Numbered from the stretch's first letter, positions 34,290-43,653 are shown. The stretch is 64,000 nucleotides of DNA from Chryseobacterium sp. Leaf405 (GCF_001425355.1 NZ_LMQN01000002.1:221-64220); one strand, 5' to 3'. The notes: generated by a model from the letters alone, not told the origin. Made by a program: numbers and translations.

Positions 34290-35753
34290 TTAAAATAATT
34301 CATTATTAGATCCGTTGTTCAACTCGTCAAATTTTGCAGCCATTGTCGGATTGCCTTTCGTCAATTTTTTGATCGTTAAATCTTCCGCTTTGTTATTGGC
34401 AAGGCGTAAGTTATTTTCTGAGGAAAGTAAGGCATCTTTTGTTTTTTGAAGATGCGAAATTGTTTTGTCTATTTCTTCAATGGCGGTTTTGAATTTTCTG
34501 CTCGCCAGATCATAGTTTCGGGCAAAACCTTCTTTGAAAATATTGATGTTTTCTTCAAAATTCGTAATGTCGATATTTTGATTTTTTATAAATGCCAGCT
34601 CTGCTTTTACTTTCATCGAATTCAGCGCTGAATTTCTTAGTAAAGTGATGATCGGGATGAAAAACTGCGGTCTTACAACATACATTTTTTCATATTTGTG
34701 AGATACATCTACAATTCCTGCATTGTACAGTTCGTTATCCGCTTCCAAAAGCGTAACCAAAACGGCGTATTCACACTTTTTATCATTTCTGTCTTTGTCT
34801 AATTCTCTGAAAAAATCTTCATTTTTCTTTTTGGTTGCGGTTTCGTCGCCTTCGTTTTTCATTTCAAACATGATTGAAATTACTTCATTGCCGGCATCAT
34901 CCAATTCCCTGTAAATATAGTCGCCCTTGCTTCCCGATCTGGAATCATTATCTTTTTCAAAATAAGCTTTTTGAAAAGCGATAGATCTGAGCTTGTTGAA
35001 TTCTATTTCGCAATGTTGCTCCAGTGTTTCTCCCAGCATTTTAGTGGAGAGTTTCAGCTTCATATCTTTACGGAAGGCAATTTCTTCGTCTTTATGTCGG
35101 ATAATATCTTCTTTTGCTTTTAATTCAGCCAGATATTTTTCATTTAACGATTTTTCCAATAATTCCTTTTCAGTTTCTTTAAGGGTAACTTTGCTGGCAA
35201 AATTGTCTCTTTCTTTTTCTATCTTCTGAACCGCTTCTGTAACGGAAAGTCTTTTTTCAGTTTCCTTATTTTCAAGTTTTATTTTCAGCTCTGAGATCAG
35301 CATTTCCTTATTCGTCAACTGCTCCATTAAGGTACGTTCATGATCAGCTTTCAATTGAATAAGTTCCCTTTCCTTATTATCCTTTTCTTTTTCAATATTT
35401 TTAACCGCTTCTGAAACCGAAAACTTCTTTTCCGTTTCGGCATTTTCAAGTTTCGATTTTAAATCTGTTAATAAATTGTCTTTTTCGGCCAGTTTTTCTG
35501 ACAAAATTCTTTCATTATCAGCTTTAAGCTGAAGGATCTCTTTATCTTTATTGGAAAGCTCAGCTTGTATTGAATTTTTAAGGGTAGCTTCTGTAAGTTT
35601 TACTGCATTTTCTTTTTCTTTCTCTGCAAGATCAAGTCGAGATTGTAATTCTTCTTCAAATTTATGGTCTCTTACCTGTTTAAGAATATCTGCGAAACCT
35701 GCCTCGTCAACTTTAAAAACTTTGTGACAATGTGGGCATTTTATATCGTTCAT
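34290..35753 (-). CDS. DUF2130 protein with zinc-ribbon start and long coiled coil
   Basis: 487 residues. The N-terminus has a CPHCHKVF half zinc-ribbon. Residues about 25-235 are a long charged coiled coil with an internal repeat of about 55 residues (two similar [17 protein letters not shown] / [17 protein letters not shown] blocks). The C-terminal DUF2130 domain (about 240-400) holds [26 protein letters not shown]; the spaced acidic residue and ExK could belong to a PD-(D/E)XK nuclease-type core, which is an inference. DUF2130 proteins are widespread and uncharacterised. It stands alone. Confidence 0.85.
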   Translation of the reverse strand: MNDIKCPHCHKVFKVDEAGFADILKQVRDHKFEEELQSRLDLAEKEKENAVKLTEATLKNSIQAELSNKDKEILQLKADNERILSEKLAEKDNLLTDLKSKLENAETEKKFSVSEAVKNIEKEKDNKERELIQLKADHERTLMEQLTNKEMLISELKIKLENKETEKRLSVTEAVQKIEKERDNFASKVTLKETEKELLEKSLNEKYLAELKAKEDIIRHKDEEIAFRKDMKLKLSTKMLGETLEQHCEIEFNKLRSIAFQKAYFEKDNDSRSGSKGDYIYRELDDAGNEVISIMFEMKNEGDETATKKKNEDFFRELDKDRNDKKCEYAVLVTLLEADNELYNAGIVDVSHKYEKMYVVRPQFFIPIITLLRNSALNSMKVKAELAFIKNQNIDITNFEENINIFKEGFARNYDLASRKFKTAIEEIDKTISHLQKTKDALLSSENNLRLANNKAEDLTIKKLTKGNPTMAAKFDELNNGSNNELF

Positions 35754-36003
35754 GATTTATTTCAACTTTATGTATCGTTATTTTATTGTAAGTTTTGCCT
35801 TAAAATGATTCTTTAAAATCAGCAGAATCTTAAACCGAACTTCAATATTCAAAGATAAAAAAACTAAACTAGTTCTAAATAGGGTTTCCTGTAATTATAA
35901 GATGACCAACTAAATAGTTTTGTTTATGATTATTAGTATTAAAAGTGATATTTTTGACATTTTTACACAATAGTTATTTAACACATAAACTAAGAATTAA
36001 ACA

Positions 36004-36768
36004 ATGAAAAAACTAGGAATCATAGGTTGTGGCTGGTTAGGAAATCATATAGCAGAAAGATTATCCGATCGATATGAGATTTTTGCAACGACAACCACTC
36101 AGTCTAAGGTGGAAGGTTTGAATTCAAAAGGATTTCAAACGACTTTGGTTGATTTTCCGGACAATATATCTGAAATAACAGAATGGGAAGTTGCAGTACA
36201 ATTGGATGCGATCATCATCACAGTTCCGTTTTCAGGAATCAAGGGAGCTCAGATTTCAATGAAAGACAGACAGGAAAATCTGTTGAAATTTTTAGGAGAT
36301 TATAAAGGACAGTTATTTCTGATGAGTTCAACCGGAGTATATCCTCAGCAAGAAAAAGACTTTACAGAAGACGATCAGCCAACGGCAAATGTAGAAAGTG
36401 AAGGTTTTATTACAGAAAAATTCCCTCAGGCGAATGTATTAAGATTGGCTGGATTAATGGGCGATCAGCGATTGTTGAAGAATTATAATATTTCACAGTT
36501 GGATCAGTTGGTGAATCATATTCACTACGCTGATATTTGTTCGGTTGTTGAAAAAATGCTGGATAATCAATCTCAATCTAAAGTCTATAATGTGGTGGCG
36601 CCGGTTCATCCCAATAAAGAAGAAGTTATCAATGCTCAGAAAGATCTGCCGTATGAAGGAGAACGAACGACCACAGGAAGAACAATTTCACCTGCAAAAT
36701 TAATTTCAGAACTGAATTTTGAATTTCAATATCCTGATCCGAGGTATTTTCATCTTGAGAATGTTTAA
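36004..36768 (+). CDS. SDR-type NAD(P)-binding protein (YeeZ-like)
   Basis: 254 residues. The Rossmann motif IIGCGWLGNHIAERL (about 5-19) opens an atypical extended short-chain dehydrogenase fold. LMSSTGVYPQ matches the Ser/Tyr region of YeeZ-like proteins, and the mobile C-terminal part is short. The natural substrate of this family is unknown. A TATTTTTG box lies at 35949-35956, but the nearest TTG is 26 nt further up, longer than usual. It is convergent with tpx, with a terminator between them. Confidence 0.8.
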   Translation: MKKLGIIGCGWLGNHIAERLSDRYEIFATTTTQSKVEGLNSKGFQTTLVDFPDNISEITEWEVAVQLDAIIITVPFSGIKGAQISMKDRQENLLKFLGDYKGQLFLMSSTGVYPQQEKDFTEDDQPTANVESEGFITEKFPQANVLRLAGLMGDQRLLKNYNISQLDQLVNHIHYADICSVVEKMLDNQSQSKVYNVVAPVHPNKEEVINAQKDLPYEGERTTTGRTISPAKLISELNFEFQYPDPRYFHLENV

Positions 36769-36831
36769 TGCTGTCAGGCAGTTTTTTGCTTTCCAACGTT
36801 TTTCTAAAATCTGCATCTTCCATTAAAATAA

Positions 36832-36858
36832 AAACCTCCAACATAAAGTTGAAGGTTT
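36832..36858. terminator. Terminator between convergent genes
   Basis: AAACCTCCAAC (36832-36842) pairs with GTTGAAGGTTT (36848-36858) with one mismatch. The minus-strand copy is followed by a T-rich run, so it mainly serves tpx. Confidence 0.6.
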
Positions 36859-36882
36859 GAAATATTTTAAAGCAAAACTTAA

Positions 36883-37452
36883 TTATTTAACTGCTTTAAT
36901 CGCCGCTTCATAATTCGGTTCCTGCGAAATATCTGCAACCTGCTCTTCGTAGACAATTTTTCCTGAAGGATCAATTACCACAACAGCACGGCTCAAAAGA
37001 CCTTTCATCACAGAATCTGTAATCTCAACACCGTACGTTTTTCCGAAATCTGAACGGAAATCAGAAAGCATCACTACATTTTTAATTCCTTCCGCACCGC
37101 AAAATCTTTTTTGGGCAAATGGTAAATCTTTAGAAATACAAAGAACTAACGTGTTTGGAATATTCGCCGCATCTTCATTAAAATGACGAACAGAAGCCGA
37201 ACAAACACCTGTGTCTACACTCGGAAAAATGTTCAGAATTAAATATTTTCCTTTGTAAGAATCAAGCGTCTGATCTTTCATCGTAACATCGGTAAGCGTA
37301 AATTTTGGTGCATCTTTATGTACTGCCGGCAGCTTAGCATACGTATGTACTGGTTTTCCTCCCATTAAAACCGTATTTGCTGCTTTAGATTTTTGTGCAA
37401 AAGTGAATATCGAGAAGACTAACAGTGCACTGAAAACTATTTTTGAATACAT
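36883..37452 (-). CDS. tpx: Exported thiol peroxidase (Tpx-type peroxiredoxin)
   Basis: 189 residues. The Tpx domain has GKYLILNIFPSVDTGVC with the peroxidatic Cys84 and, 34 residues later, the resolving Cys118 in KRFC, the pair that defines atypical two-cysteine Tpx enzymes. They reduce hydrogen and lipid peroxides using thioredoxin-like donors. Unlike E. coli Tpx, residues 1-24 look like a signal peptide (VFSALLVFSIFTFAQ), so this form probably acts in the periplasm. It is divergent from the gapN-type gene. Confidence 0.92.
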   Translation of the reverse strand: MYSKIVFSALLVFSIFTFAQKSKAANTVLMGGKPVHTYAKLPAVHKDAPKFTLTDVTMKDQTLDSYKGKYLILNIFPSVDTGVCSASVRHFNEDAANIPNTLVLCISKDLPFAQKRFCGAEGIKNVVMLSDFRSDFGKTYGVEITDSVMKGLLSRAVVVIDPSGKIVYEEQVADISQEPNYEAAIKAVK

Positions 37453-37619
37453 GAATTTTTATTTTTAAACAAAATTATTCTTTTTTATGATTGTCAACAT
37501 TAATTTTAATTAAAATCTCCTTAAATAGAACAAATCTATTAATCATCTCTTTTTAAAGTCAAATTTTACATCTACCTTTATTCTATTCAAATTTTACACA
37601 CTATTCAAATTAAAAATTT

Positions 37620-39248
37620 ATGAGTTCAGAAAGTACAGCATCTTTTCATGAAATATTTAAATCTGAAAACGAAATTCCAGAAGAATATAAAGTTCCCGAA
37701 ATTCACCAGAAAGTCTATCTCTTAAATGGAGAATTGGTAGAATGGAACGGGGATGTTCAGAATATCTATTCGCCCGTTTGTATACAGACAGAAAACGGAT
37801 TAGAAAGAAAACTCTTGGGAAGTGTTCCTAATATTGGCCCTCAGGAAGCTATGGATGTTTTGGATGCCTGCGTAAAAGCCTATGATAATGGATTAGGGGA
37901 ATGGCCGACAATGTCTGTAGAAGGTAGAATTAAATGTATGCAAAAGTTTGTGTATTTAATGATACAACAGCGTGATTTGGTGATCAAATTATTGATATGG
38001 GAAATCGGAAAAACATTGGCAGATTCTACCAAAGAATTCGACAGAACCGTAGATTATATCAATCAGACCATCGATGCACTGAAAGATCTGGACAGAGAAT
38101 CTTCCCGTTTCCAGCAGGCAGAAGGAACCATTGCGCAAATAAGACGTGCACCGCTTGGTGTTGTGTTGAGTATGGGACCTTTCAATTACCCTTTAAATGA
38201 AATTTTCACCACATTGATTCCTGCTTTAATTATGGGAAATACCATTTTGTTTAAACTTCCTAAACATGGGGTATTGGCGCATTATCCTTTATTAAATGCA
38301 TTTAAAGAAGCTTTCCCGAAAGGAACGGTAAATACGTTGTATGGAAAAGGTTCTGAAATCATTACCCCAATCATGGAAAGTGGAAAAGTAAATGTCTTAG
38401 CTTTCATTGGTTCAAGTAAAGTGGCGAATGGTTTGAAAAAATTACATCCAAAGGTTAATCGTTTACGTGCTATTTTAAGTCTGGATGCAAAAAATGCAGC
38501 AATTGTTACTAAAAATGCTAATCTTGATGTTGCAGTGAGCGAATGTATTTTAGGTTCGTTGTCTTTCAACGGACAAAGATGTACAGCGTTGAAACTAATT
38601 TTCGTTCAGAAAGACGTTGCAGAAGAATTTACTCAGAAACTGACGGCTGCCGTTTCTGCAATGAAAGGAGGATTGCCTTGGGAAAAAGATGTGAAAATTA
38701 CACCGCTTCCTGAAGTGAATAAACCTCCTTATTTAAAAGAATGTATTGAAGATGCTTTGGCAAAAGGAGCGAAAGTTTTAAACGAAAATGGTGGATTTAC
38801 GGAAGAATCTTTCGTCTTTCCTGCGGTTGTATATCCGGTAAATAGCGATATGAAATTGTATCATGAAGAACAGTTCGGTCCTGTAATTCCTGTTGTTCCG
38901 TTTGATGATATTGAAGAACCAATCGATTATCAGGTAAACGCAGACCACGGAATGCAGGTAAGTATTTTCAGTGAAGATCCGTTGGAAGTTTCAAAATTGA
39001 TAGATCCTTTCGTGAATTTGGTAAGTCGTGTGAATATCAATTGCCAGGCTCAGAGAGGTCCGGATGTTTTTCCATTTACAGGAAGAAAAGACAGTGCAGA
39101 AGGGACGCTTTCTGTTTTTGATGCGCTTCGTTCGTTCTCGATCCGTTCTTTGGTTGCAGCAAAAATTACAGATTCAAATAAAGAATTATTAAATGCGATT
39201 GTAAGAGATCATGATTCTAATTTTTTAAGTACAGATTATATTTTTTAA
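37620..39248 (+). CDS. GapN-type aldehyde dehydrogenase
   Basis: The 542-residue aldehyde dehydrogenase superfamily enzyme resembles NADP-dependent non-phosphorylating glyceraldehyde-3-phosphate dehydrogenase, which makes 3-phosphoglycerate and NADPH. The catalytic Cys321 lies in FNGQRCTALK, and GPFNYPLNE and GSSKVANGLKK mark the cofactor site. The motif that is normally LELGGK reads LSLDAK, so the general-base glutamate is Ser287, exactly 34 residues before the cysteine as expected. An N-terminal extension of about 40 residues precedes the core. A terminator follows. Confidence 0.88.
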   Translation: MSSESTASFHEIFKSENEIPEEYKVPEIHQKVYLLNGELVEWNGDVQNIYSPVCIQTENGLERKLLGSVPNIGPQEAMDVLDACVKAYDNGLGEWPTMSVEGRIKCMQKFVYLMIQQRDLVIKLLIWEIGKTLADSTKEFDRTVDYINQTIDALKDLDRESSRFQQAEGTIAQIRRAPLGVVLSMGPFNYPLNEIFTTLIPALIMGNTILFKLPKHGVLAHYPLLNAFKEAFPKGTVNTLYGKGSEIITPIMESGKVNVLAFIGSSKVANGLKKLHPKVNRLRAILSLDAKNAAIVTKNANLDVAVSECILGSLSFNGQRCTALKLIFVQKDVAEEFTQKLTAAVSAMKGGLPWEKDVKITPLPEVNKPPYLKECIEDALAKGAKVLNENGGFTEESFVFPAVVYPVNSDMKLYHEEQFGPVIPVVPFDDIEEPIDYQVNADHGMQVSIFSEDPLEVSKLIDPFVNLVSRVNINCQAQRGPDVFPFTGRKDSAEGTLSVFDALRSFSIRSLVAAKITDSNKELLNAIVRDHDSNFLSTDYIF

Positions 39249-39279
39249 TAGCAATTTTCAGTTTAATGTAAATGCAGAT

Positions 39280-39308
39280 CCTCAACAGATTTTATTAATT
39301 TGTTGAGG
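39280..39308 (+). terminator. Terminator after the GapN-type gene
   Basis: CCTCAACA (39280-39287) pairs with TGTTGAGG (39301-39308), followed by eight T residues. Confidence 0.8.
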
Positions 39309-39324
39309 TTTTTTTTGTTTAGGA

Positions 39325-39355
39325 TGTAACAAATTTTAAACTTTACAACTAACTC
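39325..39355 (+). promoter_or_regulatory. Candidate ECF-sigma-type promoter
   Basis: TGTAACA (39325-39331) and ACTAACTC (39348-39355) about 16 nt later differ from the TTG/TAnnTTTG pattern and, from memory, resemble the TGTAACA-type promoters upstream of self-regulating ECF sigma genes in Flavobacteriia. They sit 19 nt before the sigma gene. Confidence 0.4.
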
Positions 39356-39373
39356 TATAGAGTGTAAGAAACC

Positions 39374-39868
39374 ATGACCTCAATAGAACAAGAATTTTTA
39401 AGGGAAATTGAAAAACATAAAGGAATCATTTTCAAGATTTCTAAAATGTATATGGATGAAAAGGATGACCGTGACGATCTTTTTCAGGAAATTACCTATC
39501 AGGTCTGGAAAGCTTATCCTAAGTTTAAAGGTGAAAGTGAATTTTCAACCTGGCTCTACAGAATTGCTCTGAATACGGCCATTATCTTTCTTAAAAACGA
39601 AAAGAAAAGAAGTTTTATAGGCAATGAAGATTTCTCTGAATATAAAATTATTCAGGAAGATTTTGATAACGAAAAAGAAGAGAAACTGACTGCAATGTAC
39701 AAAGCAATTCATCAGTTGAACCCAATCGACAAAGCTTTTATTTTTTATTACCTCGAAGATTTTTCCGGAAAAGAAATTGCCGGACAAATGGGAATTTCCG
39801 AAGGAAATGTAAGGGTAAAAATGAATCGCGCTAAAAACAAACTGAAAGATATTTTAAACTCAAAATAA
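39374..39868 (+). CDS. ECF-type RNA polymerase sigma factor
   Basis: The 164-residue alternative sigma factor has region 2 (about 34-72: DDLFQEITYQVWKAYPKF, then FSTWLYRIALNTA), which melts and reads the -10, and region 4 (about 105-160: a helix-turn-helix with IAGQMGISEGNVRVKMNRAKNKL), which reads the -35. Region 3 is absent, as in ECF factors. It is followed after 75 nt by a membrane protein that is probably its anti-sigma partner, and preceded by a candidate self-regulated promoter. Confidence 0.92.
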   Translation: MTSIEQEFLREIEKHKGIIFKISKMYMDEKDDRDDLFQEITYQVWKAYPKFKGESEFSTWLYRIALNTAIIFLKNEKKRSFIGNEDFSEYKIIQEDFDNEKEEKLTAMYKAIHQLNPIDKAFIFYYLEDFSGKEIAGQMGISEGNVRVKMNRAKNKLKDILNSK

Positions 39869-39880
39869 TGGGTTACAAGA

Positions 39881-39904
39881 TTCAGGATTCGAGTTGATCC
39901 TGAA
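39881..39904 (+). other. Hairpin between sigma and partner gene
   Basis: TTCAGGAT (39881-39888) pairs perfectly with ATCCTGAA (39897-39904). There is no T run, so it is not a normal terminator. It may be an mRNA processing or stability element. Confidence 0.4.
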
Positions 39905-39943
39905 ATTAATACTCAACATTTATCAATTATAAAAACTGCCATT

Positions 39944-40546
39944 ATGAATATAGATGAACTAAAAAACGCTTGGAATGAGGATGATTCTTTCGAAGAAACG
40001 CCGGAAATAAGCATTGAACAGAAGAATAAAATCAATCTCCCGCTTGAAAAGATCAGAAGAAATATGAGAATGGAATTTTGGTCGACGGTAGGCATCTTAC
40101 TTTTCGGATTTGCTGTTGTTTGGATTCCAGTTCCTGATGCACCGTTTAAATTCAAATTTTATCTCACCGTATTGTTGTTTTCAATGGTGATTGTCATCTC
40201 GTTTTTCTTCAATAAGTTTTTTAAACTGTATAAAAATATCAGCAGTCCTATGATGAAAACGTATGAATCTCTGAAGGATTTATTGTATCAGTTTGAACTT
40301 AATAAACAGTATTATCTTTCCTTCATGCTTTCATTTGTTCCGTTTTTGGTGTGTGAGCTCATTATTGTCATTGAATTTATTCCGCATCCTGTACCTCTAA
40401 GCGATTTTAAAATAGCACTAACAATTATTTCAGCTCTTGCAATTGGCTTATTCGGACTTTTCTTATTGGGGAAATACTGGTTTAGGATTTTCTATGGAAA
40501 ATATGTTAAGCAGATAGAAGATCTTTTGAAAGAATTGAAAAGATAA
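39944..40546 (+). CDS. Membrane protein, probable anti-sigma partner
   Basis: 200 residues. A cytoplasmic N-terminal part (MNIDELKNAWNEDDSFEE to KIRRNMRMEF, about 1-45) is followed by four hydrophobic helices in two pairs. The opening MNIDELKNAW is a pattern I associate with membrane proteins encoded after ECF sigma genes in Bacteroidota. Lying immediately downstream of the sigma gene, it is likely to bind and hold the sigma factor at the membrane. No zinc-binding HxxxCxxC anti-sigma motif is present, so this role is inferred from context. Confidence 0.7.
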   Translation: MNIDELKNAWNEDDSFEETPEISIEQKNKINLPLEKIRRNMRMEFWSTVGILLFGFAVVWIPVPDAPFKFKFYLTVLLFSMVIVISFFFNKFFKLYKNISSPMMKTYESLKDLLYQFELNKQYYLSFMLSFVPFLVCELIIVIEFIPHPVPLSDFKIALTIISALAIGLFGLFLLGKYWFRIFYGKYVKQIEDLLKELKR

Positions 40547-40547
40547 C

Positions 40548-40574
40548 TTTCGGCGGGCTAAAAGCCCGCCGAAA
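40548..40574. terminator. GC-rich hairpin between convergent genes
   Basis: TTTCGGCGGGCT (40548-40559) pairs perfectly with AGCCCGCCGAAA (40563-40574) over a 3-nt loop. There is no T run on either strand, but the position and strength suit transcription ending for both genes. Confidence 0.6.
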
Positions 40575-40583
40575 CCCTTAAAA

Positions 40584-42125
40584 TTATTTATTTCCAACTT
40601 TTTCTTTCTCAATTTTACTCAACACCCAATCCATCTGTGGATCTTTTCTATCAATAATATCCTGCATGGTTTCAATAACCTTTACATCAGGAATCACGCC
40701 TTTTTTTGTATTGGTAAAATCAATGTTCGGTTGTACCAAAAGCAAACCAATCGGTAAATCAATTTTAGAATTCGGAAGTTTTTGATAAGAATAAAATCCG
40801 GCAACCGTTCCGTCATTGGCACCGCCCGTTTCTTCACCAACGAGAATGGCTTTTTTATCATTTTTAAGTTTAGCAGTAATAATAGAAGATGCGGAGAAAC
40901 TTCCACCATTCATTAAAACAAAAATTTTCCCTTTAAAAGCATCTTTATTAGGTTTGGATTCTTTATCCGACTTCATTTTATAATAAAATTTTCCATCTTT
41001 TTCATAGGTACTGAATGTTTGTGCAAAGAAAAAAGTAGGATAAGTCAAACCTTTATATGCGTATTGTAAAAGATTGCTTTTTCGAAAATAATTGGTTTTT
41101 AAAGGAGATATTTTTGAAGTAACCTGCGATGGCTTTACCAAAGTATAAGGTTTCGGACTTAGATAAGAATATAAATTATTAATCTCATCCAGAGAACCTC
41201 CGTAATTATTTCTGACATCAATAATTAAATAATTCGTTTTTGTATTGTTGATTTTTTTGAATGTTTCACTATAAAATTTTGATGAATAATCGCTCGAAAA
41301 ACTTTTCACTTTTATATAAGCAATCGTACTATCTTTATCTAAAAACTTGAAATGTCTATTATAAGAATTATTAAAAGCTACATAATCATTTACTTTTTTC
41401 TCATGATTGCGCTTTTTGTTTTCCTTATCTTTTCTGAGATCATTTTCAGATTTTGATTCCCGGGTTAACTGATATGTCTTTTTTTCTCCTTTGTAAAGGG
41501 TTTCGATAGTTGCTTTATCTTCGTATCCTTTTTCTGCAACATAATAATTAAAGAAAAGATCTTTCAGAAAATAATCCTGAAAAGTTGTATTAAATCCGTC
41601 ACTGCTGATCAATCTTTTGTATCTTTTTAAATAATCCGAAACAGGAATTTTATCAATTGTCAAAATTTCAGTTCCGGGTTTTATGTTTTCGATGGAGTAT
41701 TTGTTTTCGATGATAAAAAGTTGGTCGTTTTTAACATAATATTCAAAACGGCTGAACATTCCTTTTTTATTTTCTAAAGTTTTAATCTGCTTCTTTGTAA
41801 TTCTTTTTGAAGGAATTCTCAACGAAAGATGACCTTCACGAATATCGGCAATCACCGGCTGTAATTTAAAATAAAACTGAAGTGGAGTAAGGGGTTCATT
41901 GATAGTTCTCTTAATGCTGTCAAATTTATAATCCAATTTTTCTTTTGAAATATACCAATACAGTTGCGGGTGCATTTCTTTCAGCTTAGAATACGCAAAA
42001 TCTACATCTTCCTTCAGTTTTTCTGCAGGAATGCAGACTGATTGCTGCTCATTGTGCTTTCTTACTGATAAGCAGGAAGTCAGAAATAAAATTATGGTTA
42101 CTATGAAATAATTCTTTAGATGCAT
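40584..42125 (-). CDS. S41-family peptidase lipoprotein
   Basis: About 513 residues from the ATG at 42125, which places the lipobox (LFLTSC) correctly; an ATG six codons earlier is possible. It is a C-terminal-processing-protease-like serine protease. The catalytic Ser lies in NGGSFSASSI near residue 410 and the Lys-side segment in LVGEETGGAND; NYLIIDVRNNYGGSL is the conserved strand before it. A PDZ-like region occupies about 130-200. It is predicted to be anchored in the envelope; substrates are unknown. Confidence 0.9.
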   Translation of the reverse strand: MHLKNYFIVTIILFLTSCLSVRKHNEQQSVCIPAEKLKEDVDFAYSKLKEMHPQLYWYISKEKLDYKFDSIKRTINEPLTPLQFYFKLQPVIADIREGHLSLRIPSKRITKKQIKTLENKKGMFSRFEYYVKNDQLFIIENKYSIENIKPGTEILTIDKIPVSDYLKRYKRLISSDGFNTTFQDYFLKDLFFNYYVAEKGYEDKATIETLYKGEKKTYQLTRESKSENDLRKDKENKKRNHEKKVNDYVAFNNSYNRHFKFLDKDSTIAYIKVKSFSSDYSSKFYSETFKKINNTKTNYLIIDVRNNYGGSLDEINNLYSYLSPKPYTLVKPSQVTSKISPLKTNYFRKSNLLQYAYKGLTYPTFFFAQTFSTYEKDGKFYYKMKSDKESKPNKDAFKGKIFVLMNGGSFSASSIITAKLKNDKKAILVGEETGGANDGTVAGFYSYQKLPNSKIDLPIGLLLVQPNIDFTNTKKGVIPDVKVIETMQDIIDRKDPQMDWVLSKIEKEKVGNK

Positions 42126-42266
42126 TTGGAGTTTTTCAAACACTAAATTAAAGAGTTAAATTAATAAATTAATTTAGATTCGTAAAAATTTTAATAAAAA
42201 TAAAGGTTTTGTATTTTAAAATCGTCATACTGTATAATATCATACATTTGATATTTAGTTTTAGAA

Positions 42267-43364
42267 ATGATCTACACAATTATCATCATAGTTTTTGTCA
42301 TAATTTTACTGTATTTTTTGGTTACAGGTCAGCCGGTTTTTGGTGCAGAAGCGAGAGGAGAAAGATTGGTAAGAATGCAGCAGTCAAAGCACTTTAAAAA
42401 TAAACAGTTCCAAAATTTAAGTTATACGCCTTCATTAGCAGAAGGACATTCAATGATCGATGTGATGTATGATTTCTTCTTCAAAAATAAAAATCCGTTA
42501 TTGAAACCAGTGAAAAATATTCCGTCAATTCATACCGATTTGAAAAATCTTCCGAAAGATCAGGATATTTTTATTTGGTTAGGTCACTCTTCTTATTATA
42601 TTCAGACAGAAAGCGTTTCGTTTTTGATTGATCCTCTTCTAAGTTTATATGGTTCACCCTTTAAGTTTTTCAATAAAGCTTTCCCTGGAGCTGATATTTT
42701 TAAGCCGGGAGATATTCCCAATATAGATTATCTGGTTATCACACATGATCATTATGACCATTTGGATTATCCGACGGTGAAGGCGATTAAGGACAGAGTT
42801 CAAAAGGTAATTTTACCTTTGGGAGTAGGTGCGCATTTGGAAAGATGGGGCTATAAACCCGAGCAGTTGATTGAAGAAGAATGGTGGACAGAAGTAGTTT
42901 TAAAGAATAATTTTAAAATTATATTTACGCCTGCCCGACATTTTTCCGGTAGAAAAGTTCAGCGGAATGTTACACTTTGGACTTCTTACGTTTTAGAAAC
43001 TCCAACTAAGAAATTATTTTTAGGAGGTGACAGTGGTTACGACACTCACTTCAAAATGATTGGTGAAAAATTCGGACCTTTTGATTATGTATTCATCGAA
43101 AACGGACAATACAACGAAGCCTGGAAATATATCCATGGGCTTCCGCAAGATGTTATTCAGGCTTGTATTGATTTAAAAGCAAAGAATATTATTCCTGTCC
43201 ATTCATCAAAATTTGCCTTGGCTCTTCACGCCTGGAATGAACCATTGGAAAAGATAATGAGTTTAGGAAAAGCGAAAAATTTAAATATTCTGACACCAAT
43301 GATCGGGCAACCGCTTGACTTAAACAAATTAGATAATCAGTTTAAAACCTGGTGGAAGGACTAA
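42267..43364 (+). CDS. Metallo-beta-lactamase-fold hydrolase, NAPE-PLD-like
   Basis: 365 residues. One N-terminal membrane helix (about 2-20) is followed by an MBL-fold domain with the zinc motif THDHYDHLD (about 159-167), the later histidine in TPARHFSGR, the bridging Asp in LGGDSGYD and a final His in IPVHSSKF. WLGHSSYYIQ at the start of the fold is typical of the NAPE-phospholipase D/UlaG-like group. It may act on phospholipids at the membrane, but the substrate is inferred only from the family. A TACATTTG -7-like box is at 42243-42250. Confidence 0.87.
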   Translation: MIYTIIIIVFVIILLYFLVTGQPVFGAEARGERLVRMQQSKHFKNKQFQNLSYTPSLAEGHSMIDVMYDFFFKNKNPLLKPVKNIPSIHTDLKNLPKDQDIFIWLGHSSYYIQTESVSFLIDPLLSLYGSPFKFFNKAFPGADIFKPGDIPNIDYLVITHDHYDHLDYPTVKAIKDRVQKVILPLGVGAHLERWGYKPEQLIEEEWWTEVVLKNNFKIIFTPARHFSGRKVQRNVTLWTSYVLETPTKKLFLGGDSGYDTHFKMIGEKFGPFDYVFIENGQYNEAWKYIHGLPQDVIQACIDLKAKNIIPVHSSKFALALHAWNEPLEKIMSLGKAKNLNILTPMIGQPLDLNKLDNQFKTWWKD

Positions 43365-43365
43365 T

Positions 43366-43653
43366 CTAAGCGTGCCAGATGTCTTTATATCTCGCAGGGT
43401 GATTTTCAAACTGCTGTCTTACAAAATCGCATTCAGGATCGACTAAGAAGTCTTTTTCTTCAGCGTATCGAACCAATTCGTCCAAAAGCATTTTGGCGTA
43501 ACCTTTACCTTCACGTTCTTCATCAAGCTTTGTATAGTAGACAATCAGCAGTCTGCCGTCAATTTCTATAGACATGTAACCTGCTTTCTTTTCATCAATA
43601 AGTATCTGCAATTCGTCCTGATATGGAGATATTTCAAATTTTATATTTTCCAT
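43366..43653 (-). CDS. Small GNAT-type N-acetyltransferase (YjdJ-like)
   Basis: The 95-residue one-domain acetyltransferase of the COG2388 type shows KKAGYMSIEIDG, the acetyl-CoA-binding loop EEREGKGYAKMLLDELV (Gly-x-Gly-x-A variant of the R/QxxGxG/A motif) and the conserved Cys-Asp-Phe segment DPECDFVRQQFENHP near the C-terminus. Members are short GNATs of unknown substrate. Its stop lies just after that of the convergent MBL gene, with a single base between. Confidence 0.85.
   Translation of the reverse strand: MENIKFEISPYQDELQILIDEKKAGYMSIEIDGRLLIVYYTKLDEEREGKGYAKMLLDELVRYAEEKDFLVDPECDFVRQQFENHPARYKDIWHA

Noticed and set aside
40548..40574. GC-rich hairpin as a mobile-element end
   Set aside because: A single perfect stem between two convergent genes with no repeat copy seen; a transcription end is the simpler reading.
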